This document shows, one piece after another, positions 13,396 to 25,085 of a stretch of 64,000 bases of DNA (positions are counted from its first letter, which is position 1; every line of letters begins with the position of its first letter). Source of the stretch: Casuarina equisetifolia (lineage: Eukaryota > Streptophyta > Magnoliopsida > Fagales > Casuarinaceae); the NCBI GenBank assembly GCA_028551475.1, contig CM052356.1, positions 28,113,884-28,177,883 of the forward strand, written 5' to 3'. The notes below the pieces were generated by a model. The model did not search any database, had not been told where the DNA came from, and saw only the letters and a program-made list of their open reading frames with translations. The translations under genes were made by a program, and so were the position numbers.

Positions 13396-13790
13396 AGGTT
13401 GAAACACTTAACCCAAAAATTAGTTGGAAAGTTAGAGAATTCTTTGTGAATCTTAATTTTCAATGTGAAGTTTTCGCTTTTCACATATTTGAAACCCTTA
13501 TTGCTTAGGCGGTAATTTTTGTCAAGAACAAGGTAGAGGGTTGGAAGGTTGGAAGGTTGGAAGATTCTTTTTTAATTTATATTTAAATTCGTAAATCTTA
13601 ATTTTTAATGTAAGATTTTCATCTTTTATATCTCTAAAACCTTTATTGCTTAGGTAGTAATTTTCATCAAAAGTTAACTGATAGGGTGGAAGGTTTTCTT
13701 TTAATTTATACTTAATTTTATGGATCTTAATTTTCAATATAAGATTGACATCTAAGACCCGTGGTAATTTTCATAAGTGTCATTGAATTG
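13396..13790. repeat. Three imperfect copies of a dispersed AT-rich repeat
   Basis: A unit containing 'atcttaattttcaatgt.ag' followed by 'ttttcatcttttatatct..aaacc.ttattgcttagg.ggtaatttt' occurs near 13451, 13594 and 13723, spaced about 143 and 129 bases apart. A related single copy lies at about 59440-59550 and shares 'aacccaaaaa(c/t)ta' plus the 'caat(a/g)tgaa' and 'tttttcatacaca' portions. It has no coding potential and looks like a dispersed non-coding repeat that amplified locally. Confidence 0.6.
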
Positions 13791-14131
13791 TTAAGGCTCG
13801 AAACCAAGCTCACAGACAAGAGAAATGAAGGTTTTAATTGGTTTAATCAAATGATAGCAGGACTACAGAGAAAAGAAATCAAAAGGCTGCAACTATCGAT
13901 GAAATTAGTTTGTGCTCAAAACTCTTTGGAATCAACAAATAAATGAAGTCCCTAACTGCATTGGACAAACACTGGGAAAGCATCTCTTATGCGGCTAAAA
14001 AATAAGCTATTGAAGGATAAGGGCAGAGATTTTTAAACAGACAAGACTTCTGGTGAAGAAAAATTCCACTGCTCTCGAGACAGACAAAACTTACAGCATG
14101 GTCCATTGTCAAGCAGAATGAATAGGCAACT

Positions 14132-17100
14132 TTAGTGCCTCCCCTTTTCTGTTGGTACGCTAACTAGAGACAAAATCTGTTGTGCAATCTCCGCAGCGGC
14201 ATTGGGTCTTGCAACTTTGAGAGCCCTCTCAGACAAATCAGCCATTTTGTTCTCATCGCCTGTCAGAGGTGGAGACAGTTTTAAGAAATAAACTTCAACA
14301 GAATCCTGCAGGACTAGTTCTTTTAATAATTTGTTGAACATTATTGTCCCAACATACACACATGCACAATGAAGTTAGAGAAGGAAACACACAAAACCTG
14401 AATACAGATGATTGCTGAATATTAGTTTCAATTCTGTTATGGGAAAGTGGCTAAAGGCTATAAATGTGAGGGCTTCATTCTCATATTAAATAGAAAAGTA
14501 TGGCAAGCAACCAAATTACACGCATTTCAGGCAAAATATTAGAGGAATCATCAACTGAGTGTAACTCAAAATCTTGAAGTATTAATTTGGAAATAATACT
14601 GAGTAGTTGCGTTTCTATTACTAGTATAAGAACCAAAAGCAACATCAGGAAAAGTTTTTGAGGAAGCAGCTTCAGGCAAAGCAATGGGGGAATGACACTG
14701 AAGTTTAAGATGTTAAAAGGAAGCAATCACACCAGATTGACGTATCTTCACCAGTGAACATCCATTAATCAGTTTTCAGAGCGTTACTATATTATTTAAA
14801 ATCTATATCTAAGATTTCACATTGGAGATGTTAAGAATGAAAACTCAGTATCAAGTTAGCTAAATGTAAATTCGCCAGGTCATAGTGATGATTCCAACCA
14901 CCAACAATGCAATCTGTAATAACCAGCTATTTGGACTTAAGCCATAACCTCTTCATTGTATTTGCAACTTAAGGATTCTAATGCAGTCCGACATTTCATC
15001 TTACTAGGATTTCATACCAACTAAAAGTTCCTAAATTTAGCTCAGTAAAGGACACTGGCTGTGATAAAGCACTTCAGAGTTGCAGTATGAGAAAATATGT
15101 AGAATTCAGATCCCATTATATTAACAAGCAAGTTTAGAGTCCTTCAAATTCATTACAATACAGTTATACATGGTTTTCATATCCTGATTTCCATGGCTAA
15201 CAAAAATGAGGCAACTGACTCAATGTACCTAGTATCTCTTCAATTGCTATAGCCAGAGTGGTTGAATCAAGTTCATCTTCAGTTAAAACCTTGGAACCCG
15301 CTAAATCTGCCATTAAAGAAGCATTTTTGAATTGATGTCCTTCAGCGACATCTGGTGATGGTATCTACAGAGTCAGAAAAAAATAGTTAGACATTCTTTC
15401 ATTCTTTTCACAGGCAATAAAACCACTCTAATAGGGGCATGCAAAAACTCTGTTTGGCATGCAGGGTCATATAAGATGAAAACAGAGGCGTGAATTTAGA
15501 AGGAGAAAGAGGGGGGAAGAAAAACTCAGGAGTGAGGGTGGGGGGGTTGTGTGCGTGCGTGTGTGCGTGGAGATTCTGTGAAGGGAAGTCTTTGCTTTTA
15601 GACATGTAAGACTGAGAGGGATCATTATCTTACTATCAGACTTCATACAAACCTCATACTTTTTGTTCTTCAGGATATATTTTACAGTCATATCAACTGA
15701 AGTTGTTTTCAACAGTGGCTTTCATGTACCCTATATGGATAATACAGGGCACTATACTGAAGAATAACTGTAATGAATAATTACTAAAAAATCGAATTTA
15801 GTTTATGATTATTGTAGTTGTGACTCAAGAATTAAGAAAAAGGCATATTAGTTAGATGCTCTGTTTTGATTCAGTACTGCAGAAAAAATAAGAGGCGCCT
15901 AGTGCATAAGACCATACAGGATAGTATTTTGAACCTTCCTGGAAGCACAACAACCAAAAATTTTCCCAATACTTCTCAGATACATAACCAAAAAGCTCCA
16001 AATATTTCTATAAATCTAAAAACCTTATAAACTCAGATGCTCAACAGGCATGTACTGGACACAGGATGGGTACTAATATGTTATTATATTTTCACTACGT
16101 TGTCCCTTCATTGAAAAATTGGACCTGTTTAACTATCCGTAAATTATCATAATTTACAAGACACTTTATTTGATGAATTAGTTCATATTTCATACAATTT
16201 CCTTTGAGTCTAAGCTTTTGTCTTAGGGTTACCAGAAAAAAAATTATTCTCCTTCTTAATTTGTTTAATTCAATAACAACAAATCGCTACCTCCTGCATT
16301 GTTCCAACTAATAAAATGTCAAGAAAGAACCTTATCTCATGCATAAGTTGTCTAAAAATAAAACAGAGAGAGGAAAAGAAAAAAGAAAACTTCTAACTAC
16401 CAGAATGCAAGGTTTGCCAGAGGCCAAGATCTCATAACAAGTCATAGCACCAGCCCGAGAAACAATTAGGTCTGCAGCTGCATAAACCAAGTCCATGGAA
16501 TGCATAAACCTTCATGAAACAGGAACGCATTAGTGTCAAGGAATTCTAAGCAAACAAATTGTTCATCACACTTGAAAGCTTCATCAAAATTAGAACAAAT
16601 AGAAGAGATACAAATTAAATTACTGAAGCTGAATCTGGAAAAAATAAAATGACTAGTAGACTATGAATGCACATACATTCTAACAAATTTTCCAGAACAA
16701 AAAAGATCATCACAAAAAAAGCTGAACATGTTAACAGGAATCCTGTAGCCAAATAAATTGTCCATGACTTCTTCAATATAACATGAATCTCCATCAGCAT
16801 TGTTGGATAATCATTCGATGATTTCATAATCTTAGTAATTTAAAAGCCACACTGATATTATTCGTTGCTCTAAGCCAAAACTTTTACTGACTTGATAACA
16901 ATAAAGGAGCAAACTGTATGGTGGCAAAGTACAGTATTTTACAGGCATATAGAGAGGAGGAAACACCCGAATAGGAAAGACGATATCAGGGCTAAGCCAG
17001 GCAATTCAAAATTAAAGAGTAGGCTGCATGCAATGGGTGTGGTGTACAGAAATGTGACAATTGACATGCCTAAATGGTGAGCTGAATCCACTTTCACCTA

Positions 17101-18703
17101 TGAGACTTGAATGCATCCGGTAAAATATCTGAACAGAAACAACATATGCCACAAGCCCAGAGACAAAGACCTGTTTTTGACTGAAGGTCTAAGGGTACAA
17201 ACATGAGACATCGTGCAAAGCTGCTGCCTTGCACTAAGAGATGGATACATGGAAGATTCTAAAATTTAAACAACGTCCAAAAGAAGTTTAAACAGGGTCT
17301 GTACAGCAGAACATCACAATCAACTTCCTCTTCAGTTTATTTCAAGGGAAATAATGGTTAACCATTCTGTTAAGATGGCCATACCATTCGTAGCAATGAG
17401 TATGAAAAAATCAACCCTGTTAGTCAATAATTTTCATGCTTCTTCGTGGTTATGCAGAAAAACAAATTCAATTATATTGTATGCTTGTCAGTATCCCTTC
17501 TGGAGACAAGAGAGGATCTTTCATCAAAAAAGTGTTAACTAATGTAAATATTTTAATTCAAACAAAAAGAAAGCAAGATACTGTACTCGAAAACTCAAAA
17601 CTTCAAAAGATTTGAATCATGAATAGACCAAGGAATGGAGGGGATCCCATTGATACCAAAAGACTACTTACGGTGTCAGATGCAGACGAGGGTGATTTTT
17701 CACGAGGCTCTCCATCTCATTAAATGACTCCACTCCCGTTTGCCATATAATAAACAGTTTCTCGTTTTCCATTAGCATCTGATAATACAAATTCAACATA
17801 GCAATATTAATGGCATTAGCACCCAAAGACCCTCCAAGCACCAACAAAACCTTTCCTTCCGAGTTCCTCGCCTTCCCAGACCTTGGAAAGAATCTCGACC
17901 TCGCCACCGGTTTTGGTACAAACTGCTTCAGCGTCAACCTTACTGGATTCCCACAGACCACACACTTATTCTTCCTTGGGAAACAGTCAGTTGTCGAGTT
18001 AAACGCCACGAAAATCACTTCTGCCAAAAAGGAAAGTATCCAATTCGCGATCCCTGGCACTGAGTTCTGCTCCTGGATCACAAGCTTAATGCCACTCATC
18101 GCAGCAGCGAGGCAAACTGGAAATGAGACGTAACCGCCCGTTCCGACGACAACATGGGGTTTGAATTCGAGCAATTTTTTATGACATTGGATCAGACTCT
18201 TTATCAAGTGTACAGGGAGCAAGAGGTTTTGGAGGGAGACGAAAGGGCGAAACAGCGATGGGGCACGGAAGGAGGCGAAAGCATAGCCAGCGGAGGGGAT
18301 AGCGGCGCTTTCCAACCTATCCGACGTGCCTAAAAAGAGGATTTGGACACTCGGGTTGGCGATTCTGAGCTCATCGGCTATGGCGAGCGCCGGGGATATA
18401 TGTCCACCGGTGCCACCTGCGGCGAAGGCCACGCGGAGAGTGCTGGTGTCGTCGTTTAGGGTGGTGGGTGCTTGCTTATTCGCTTGTTGCTCGACAGAGA
18501 GACAGCAGCGGAGCTGGCGGGACCTGCAGCGGAAAGGGAGCAATCAGAAAACTCTCCGTGTCTGAGACAGAGATAGTGAAGACAGAAAGAGCGACTGCTT
18601 GCCTGAGTCGGAGAGAGAGAGGCGCGGAGGAGGGAGGAGAAGGGTAGAACGGTAAATATGAGGATCTTGGACAGAGTAATGGGTGGTAGATGTGGGTGGC
18701 CAT
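14132..18703 (-). CDS. murG: Plastid-type MurG (UDP-GlcNAc:lipid I GlcNAc transferase)
   Basis: Family GT28 glycosyltransferase which, in bacteria, adds GlcNAc to lipid I to make lipid II of peptidoglycan. Exons: 18703-18603, 18523-17672, 16509-16401, 15364-15229, 14259-14132; phases match, giving 441 aa (bacterial MurG is about 355). Seen in the sequence: GGTGGH at 70-75 (N-terminal lipid-binding loop), GTGGYVSFP, QEQNSVPGIAN near 184, GGSLGA near 264 (C-terminal nucleotide loop), and SRAGAMTCYEIL at 335-346 (UDP-GlcNAc site). The exon-2 frame has a stop directly before 18543 and no usable ATG before the GGTGGH motif. The proposed first exon (MATHIYHPLLCPRSSYLPF...) supplies a Ser/Pro/Arg-rich plastid transit peptide through a 79-base GC-AG intron (18524-18602). 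The family is certain; the first exon is inferred. Likely orthologue of At1g73740 (memory). Confidence 0.9.
15541..15572. repeat. Short GT/GC-rich microsatellite in murG intron
   Basis: A G-run followed by alternating GTGTGCGTGCGTGTG lies inside the intron between murG exons 3 and 4. It is a simple-sequence tract with no other visible role. Confidence 0.6.
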
Positions 18704-19804
18704 TAAAGCTCGAGATGAAAAAGGTATAATGCATTGACGATGCCTGAGCGGGCAAGTTGTACTTCTAGAGAGTGCAGAACCTAAGAAACTCCCTCTTAGA
18801 ATCGGACTCCACTGAACCAGTGGTGTAGGGAACCATGAAGTTCCAAGTGAGAAGACAGTTGAGCTGCTTTTGGGTTTTGGACCACTTCCGACAACGCAGG
18901 TTTGAACTGTGTTGGCTTTCACTTTCTGGTATCTGTTGTTTTCCCCTCTTCTATGTTTGTCATACATTTTTTACACGCGGATCTAGTTAGGTTCTTACAG
19001 ACGAAAATATCCATTTCTTTCATAAGCCAATTTTAAAGAAGGAAGTAGATATTTCTATACGGTATCAAAATCAAAATTTCCTATTATTTTTAGTTTCTCA
19101 CGAGCTGGTCTTGGGGGAGGAGGAGACAATATACAATGTTGTGTGTTTTAAGCATTCTAACCGGTGGAAATTGGAGATCGGCATTAGAATATGAAAAAAA
19201 ATAATGCTTATATTTTGCATCACAGCTTGTTTTAAGGCCGTGCATGTTCTTAGATTCCTATCTGTAGGAAATAAATTACTTTGAATTGAGTGTTCTATGC
19301 AATTTATGAGTTTATTGGAGCGACACACTTGTGGCATCCATGTGACTCAGACCCAAAGATTTTTAAACTACGTCCATTCTATTCTGGGATGGAAATGGCC
19401 ACCTTTATCTTTCGGACTGACCGGAAACCATCCTCATCAGTACCATTATTCTGATTCACAACTACCCTTGCAACCTCCTTTCGTATAAAGTTTAGGAAGA
19501 CTTTTCTTCTTGCAGGTAGATATTAATCCCACACGATCTTGTGCAGCAGAAAGAGGCTCCGGACTTCAATTAGAATCATGACTGGTAGTCATACATGGAT
19601 ATAATCATAAATATGATTTTTACCAAGTGATCTGATACCCGAACCACCTTCATATTCCATGAGAATGGCTACATGGAAGAATGAAGATTTCCAGGTCCCT
19701 TATTACCTAATAAATGAGCAATACAAAGTGTGCTTATTCCTCTAAATGAAGAGTACCACTCAACACCGGTCGCTTCCAAAATTGTATCTATTTGCCCAGT
19801 TGAA

Positions 19805-22129
19805 TCAGAGTGGCTGTGAGTTTCTGCTCTGCTGCAGAGTGTCAGTAGGGAGTTGTTTTGAAGCTTCTGATAGAGCTATTGCAGCTTCTGCTGTCATGGT
19901 TTGGTACTGAGGAGGCAATGGAGCAGCTTGGTGAGTGTAGTACACTTGTTCATTTGGAGGGTTGGTGTATTCATAACCGTAGTTTGAGGTAGCAGATGAA
20001 GCAACAGCTACAGGCTGAGAGGGATGGTGCATCTGAGCAAACCCCATATATTGTTGCGGATACTGGCTGGACGAGACTTGAACCAATTGTGGATTTGATG
20101 CCACAGCTGCTCTATAAACATTAGCAACCATTTCAGGCTTAGCTGGGGCAGCTGTCCTTGTGGGATAGACGGGGGGCATTGCATCCTTGTAAGCTGCAGG
20201 GGCAGCCACCATGCCAGGATTTGGTGATGCTAGTGGACGGCTTGCGGCTGCCACATTACTGTCAGCTACGTTGGCTTGCATAGACGTGTTGTATGATTGT
20301 GCCTGCGCAACGGACGGCATTACATACACAGGATATTGCTGATCCATTGGGTGATGAAATTGCTGCTGTGATGATGGAGCATACACATGGTAGTAAGATG
20401 ACATCGGCACTTGACCAGTGGCAGTGTGAGGGATATAATGTGCGTTGGCATGAACGAAGTGCTGTTGTTGTTGTTGTTGCTGCTGCTGTTGATCCAGTTG
20501 GGGAGGCAATATGTAGCCAGAATCCTGAACTTGTTGAAGTTGGGTTCGGGAACTTGAATCAGCAGCGTCACTCCCTGTACTTGGGCTATGAGGAGCTCTA
20601 TTGTCTTTGGCAGCAACATGAACTTGGTCTTGATAGTACGCAGATCTCGAGATGGAATTTGCAGATGCGATGCTACTATCGCTGGGTAATTTAAAGATAA
20701 GAAAATAAAAAATTAAAATGATGTTATTATTCTCAAGTTCAGGAAAGGAAAAGTAGGATCTGGTAAATTTCCAATGCCCATCTCTGTTTCAGTAAGGGAG
20801 CTTAATTATTAGGCACGAAATTTGTTTGCTCTAGATGGAGCCCAATAAGGCCAATCAGTTCTCATTTTTCTTTTCAGTTTATGTATGCGCTTGTGGTTCC
20901 ATTAGTATCACTAATGGAGAATGAAACCATCACATATCAGCGGGATAGAAAATAGAAATGGGTAATTCATACCTGGCTACCGAATCCGGGGAAGGCAAGC
21001 TGTAACCTCCACCAGGCTTCATATGCACTGGTTGCAGCGGCAATGGAGGCTTTCGAAACCCAACTGGTACCCCTTGATCCGACATCTGATCGTCAGAAAA
21101 AACTCGATTCAACGTTTCGTGAGAAACAGTCGTAGTAATAGCTGTCGACAGCACGGTGCTTGCAGAAGCCGCAGCTGTAGGAAGTGGAGGAGGAGCGGAC
21201 AAACCACCGAAGGCATCATCTTGCTTCAATCCGCTTGGCGCAAAACTCATCTGTGCAAACTGTTCTTCCATGCCCCCCTTCTGATCGTGCAACACTCTAG
21301 CCCCATTGTCCTCAACACGAACACGGATGGGAGGCAGGTTAGACATTGAAGGCGTCGAAGAAGATGACCCAAATGATGAAGAATTCTCCATCATAGGCGA
21401 GTCAGACATCGAATGCACATCATGGACGTTACTCTTTACCTGCTTGTTATCCCCCATAGAATCAGCAGCATGAGCCTCCAAGTCATTGGAAGAATCACTA
21501 CAGCGAATGCCATCTAGATTTAACATGCAATCAGTAGCTGAATCAGACAGCCCTCTAGGAAGGAGACCAGCATTGTTAAGAGCGTCCACAAACCAGGTCT
21601 CAGACTTGGCATCGGCGAGGAGTGATCCCATGGAAGCTGCAGTTTCAGGCTTGGAGAAGAAAAGAAACAAACGAAGACGAGAAGAGGGTTTCGAGTTTGT
21701 GACTGAGGTCGTACGGTCAAACTCTTCGATCATGTTCTCTAGGTCTTCGTCGGTGGTGATGGATATGAGGGAGTCCAAATCTTCGTTGGGAAGCTGGTAC
21801 TTGAGGGAGAAGGGTCTGCCGTCGAGGAGGGTGCTGGAGAGGCGGGAGGAGAGGTTAGAAAGGGAAGAGCTGCGATCGACGACCACGATGCGGGTCTCAC
21901 CGCCAACGTAGCAGAGGGATTTGTCGTTGGGGCGGGGGATGATGTGGCCGCCATAGCTGCACATCAGGCGGAGCTTGGCGCCTGGGACAGGAGGAAGAGG
22001 CTCATCATGCCACCTGGTTTCCGCGTTACGGGAACGTGGAGAGGATTCGACTGAGTCGGGGTAGTTAACTTGAATGATGGTGGCGGCAGCAGCAGCGGTG
22101 GGGAGGGGTGGAAGAGGTGGTGGATCCAT
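19805..22129 (-). CDS. PB1 (octicosapeptide/Phox/Bem1p) domain protein, Gln-rich
   Basis: Scaffold-type protein with an N-terminal PB1 domain, which pairs with other PB1 domains through Lys and acidic-loop contacts. Two exons, 22129-20973 and 20681-19805, joined by a GT-AG intron (AG/GTATGA to CCCAG/C), giving 677 aa; the ATG at 22129 is good (MDPPPLPPLP). PB1 spans about residues 52-140: the basic start KLRLMCSYGG, then GGETRIVVVDR, and the acidic DEDLENMIEE segment, so both interaction faces seem present. The rest is Ser/Pro/Gln-rich and disordered. Exon 2 has a run of ten Gln encoded by mixed CAG/CAA at about 20461-20492, and a Tyr/Gln/Pro-rich, prion-like tail. Closest plant relatives are the At3g18230 / At2g01190 type (memory). 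Molecular partners are unknown. Confidence 0.9.
20461..20492 (-). repeat. CAA/CAG repeat encoding polyglutamine
   Basis: Trinucleotide tract (TTG/CTG on the plus strand) in exon 2 of the PB1 gene encoding about ten consecutive Gln. Codons are mixed, so it is less slippage-prone than pure CAG. Confidence 0.85.
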
Positions 22130-22149
22130 GGCATATGGGCTCTTCCCAC

Positions 22150-24800
22150 TCGAGGTTTAGAAGACGGAAAACAAGAATGGATTTAGGGAAGGTTTCTGCT
22201 CTTATCTTGAGATGTTCTTTGATTCTTCTTTTGACTTGCAAGTGAAAAAGCAACGAGTTTGCCAACTTGAAATCTCTTGCATCCTTTACCACATTTCCAA
22301 GTACTCAATATTCAATGCCATGAAAATTACTTTGCTGCAACAGAAGTCACAGATTCCCGCGGAATGCATGTTTACCAGTTGGTGTCCAGCTCGGTTTCTC
22401 CGTGAAACCGGCTCTGGCTTCTTATAGATCACCATTAATGATATCTTGTTAACAATGGGAGACTAATATTCAGAGAATCTAAGCTTTTTTTGTCTAAAGA
22501 AATGAAAACCAGAGGATCCTTAGGCACCTGGTGCGCGATTACACCGCTGCTGTTTCATGTGGCGGTTTTCAGAAGCGATAACCCTCGGTCCAAAAGGTTT
22601 GTCCTTTGCTTCCCTTCAGATACGAGGAGATTGTAAGAGGAAAACAGAACCCAAGGGAGCACATACAGGAGAGCCACGTGATATTCGATTAAACAATGAC
22701 ATAACTACAGTAGATTACGATTCTAAAACACTAACGTTGCCAGGAATGTTAGTGTTTGATAATTTTTTTATTTACTTTTACCATTCGCTTCCAAGGTGCC
22801 AGCAAGCCAAGATAGATACACCAAGGTTCAATTGTTCCCCTCCGAAGCTCATTCTTTCACGAAAATTTATTTATTTTCGTCGTCACATGTTGGCTTTTAT
22901 TGTGCTCACTCTCCTAGACAAGAAGAACTGGTTTCAAAATCTTTTGATAATATTCCATGCAAATTCAGTGGAGCAACGTAACATGTTCCTGCTTTTCTAT
23001 TCCTCCTATCTCGAAACTTGGCAGTCGTGAGTCATTTTTTCAGGTAACAAACGAGGATCCAGCTAACGTTAATAGTTTAAGAATAAGTGCAGCTGTGTTT
23101 GCGCCAGGTAGTATCAGTTCACAAGTCGCAATGGACATCCAAACTAACAGGAAGTGTTGAAGTGTTAATCCAATATGGCTTGCAACCCTCGGTGGACATA
23201 GTTATAATTTGGAAGAGAATATACGCGAGTCTTGTGGGTTCTGGGCGTATTGATTCATTCGTTCTGCTATTTTCATATTTTCAAAGGAATCTGATGGAAT
23301 TTGAGTTGAAGTCTGAATGGATAAATGCTGCCATGGATAGCTACAGCTATGCTAGTAAACTTACTGTTTGACCCAATAATATACGTGAATTTCTTTCAAA
23401 ACATGCCATGTGCAGTATGCAGGAATTCATGTGTGCGCCTTTGATGGACTAAAACCCCATCACGCCTGTCCGTAAGCTACGCGGTGATGGTAGGGCTGTT
23501 GTACAACTCTTTATTGTATATTAAGTACGACTTGAACACAAGCACGAGGAAACCAATCTTGAAGCCACTTAATGAAATAGAGAGATCCTGAAAGGAGACT
23601 TACTTCCTCGTGTCTTTATGATCACTACTTCAACAACAGTAGATTTAATTCTGCAAAAACTGTCCCCCACTCTAATTTCATAGCTGTTGTCCGCAGTTCT
23701 AAAGCAATTTATATGGGGGATCATTGGTCTTGCACAATTCTAGTGGGTTAATTTCTTCTGTCGGTGAATAAATGATACTCTGTAGCTATGGTCAACAAGA
23801 ATTTTTTTCCAAGCAAGCTTCTGTTGGCATGAGCTTAAGAATCATAGTTGTTGGGGTGTGATAGATTTATTAAAAATTAACCGTCCAGTGACTTATCAAT
23901 GCTTACTTGATACACATAGATACATAAACTTGGCTGCAAGTAACGTCGCACCTCAAAGCCGCAAAAGTCTAAATGAAGAGTGTTGAGGTGGAAAACCCGT
24001 GGTTGTTCACTTCTTATTGGCCGCTATTATGCGTGACTGCAGCAAGAAACATCGACCGGGGTCACAAGAAACGCCACTTTTAGGTATGACAAAGGTGGTT
24101 CAAACGGAAGGCGAAGCCACTTGTCATAGGTAGCAGTGGATACGAAACCGCTGCTATCGGTTTTGGTGGCGGCATTCGTCCTGATTGTTGCAACGTAGCT
24201 TACAGACATGATTTCTTGCAACACTCGGTATCTTGTGGCTGTGGCAACCATCTTTATCGTGACCAGGGTTGTACATCTTTGAAGTTAGACACTCTTGATT
24301 ACAGGGCGTTGCTAAAAGAAATCTCGCCTGGCAGTAAGTGGGTGAAACCACCTCAACAATTTCATCTACCATTTCATCGTTCAATTGCACTCCTTTGTGG
24401 TTCCTACTAAGAGTTTATGCGGAAAAACTTCCATTTTTATTTGATGGTAATGTAATCAGATGGGATAATACCAACTCATCCGTAAGTATGTGAGGTTCAT
24501 TATTGTTTGTACAATTATTGATTAGTTGTTGAAACCTACGCGCAACACTAGAAGAGGATGCAAACGGGGGAAAAAAGTCAACAAGCAGTGATTGCAAGCA
24601 GCTAAGTGTAGTTTCTCCAATTTAAGGCCACTCACCTACCGTTGCCTTTATCTTTCCAGCTAGCATAAACATATTTTCATTTCTTGTTTTGTTCCACCCA
24701 AAAATGTCACCGTCTTATAGCACCATCCAGCACTCTCCCACTCACCTTCTTCTTACTTTGCCTTGAGTTTGTAGCGCTCTCTCTCATTCTCACATTCAAG
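22150..24800. other. Intergenic, no gene recognised
   Basis: Several open frames up to 157 codons occur here (for example at 22557-23030 on the plus strand and 24154-24390 on the minus strand). None has a recognisable motif, start context or splice structure. The left end presumably contains the PB1 gene promoter and the right end the promoter of the small gene at 24822. Confidence 0.45.
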
Positions 24801-24821
24801 CAGACGCACAGAGTTACTAAT

Positions 24822-25085
24822 ATGGAGGCAGACATTATATCAGCTACTGGAAGCACCAAGAATGGCAGGAGCAGAAGAGGATATCAGAGACTAGAAAGTG
24901 TCTTCAATGACGAAGATATGATGCTATCAATGTCAGAAGTTCCAAAGCACGCAAAGATTACAGTGCCCCCAAAAAAGGCGTCATCAAGCAAGTTCTTAAA
25001 GGGATTTAGAGATGCTTATATTGAAATAATGGTTCTCTTTGCTGCGCGTCTTATACCGTCGAATAGTGGAAATGTGTTCTCATGA
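24822..25085 (+). CDS. Small plant-specific protein, 87 aa
   Basis: Intronless open frame of 88 codons including stop, starting MEADIISATG. The longer in-frame start at 24684 gives a poorly plausible, hydrophobic N-terminus that is probably 5' UTR. The protein is basic and polar (GRSRRGYQRL, then PPKKASSSKFLKGF), ending in a short amphipathic segment, FRDAYIEIMVLFAARL. That layout, an RRGY(Q/R)R motif near the N-terminus and a conserved (L/F)RDAY-x-x-M motif near the C-terminus, resembles a family of short uncharacterised plant proteins (I recall At1g16500/At1g79160 as members). No function is known. There is no signal peptide when read from 24822. I am fairly confident that it is a gene and less so about the family. 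Confidence 0.65.
   Translation: MEADIISATGSTKNGRSRRGYQRLESVFNDEDMMLSMSEVPKHAKITVPPKKASSSKFLKGFRDAYIEIMVLFAARLIPSNSGNVFS

Noticed and set aside
18456-18967. Two longer minus-strand frames upstream of murG used as an extended N-terminus
   Set aside because: Neither is in frame with the MurG domain without splicing. Only the ATG at 18703 plus the GC-AG intron gives a continuous protein of sensible length.
21486-21911. 141-codon plus-strand frame
   Set aside because: Antisense shadow of PB1 gene exon 1.
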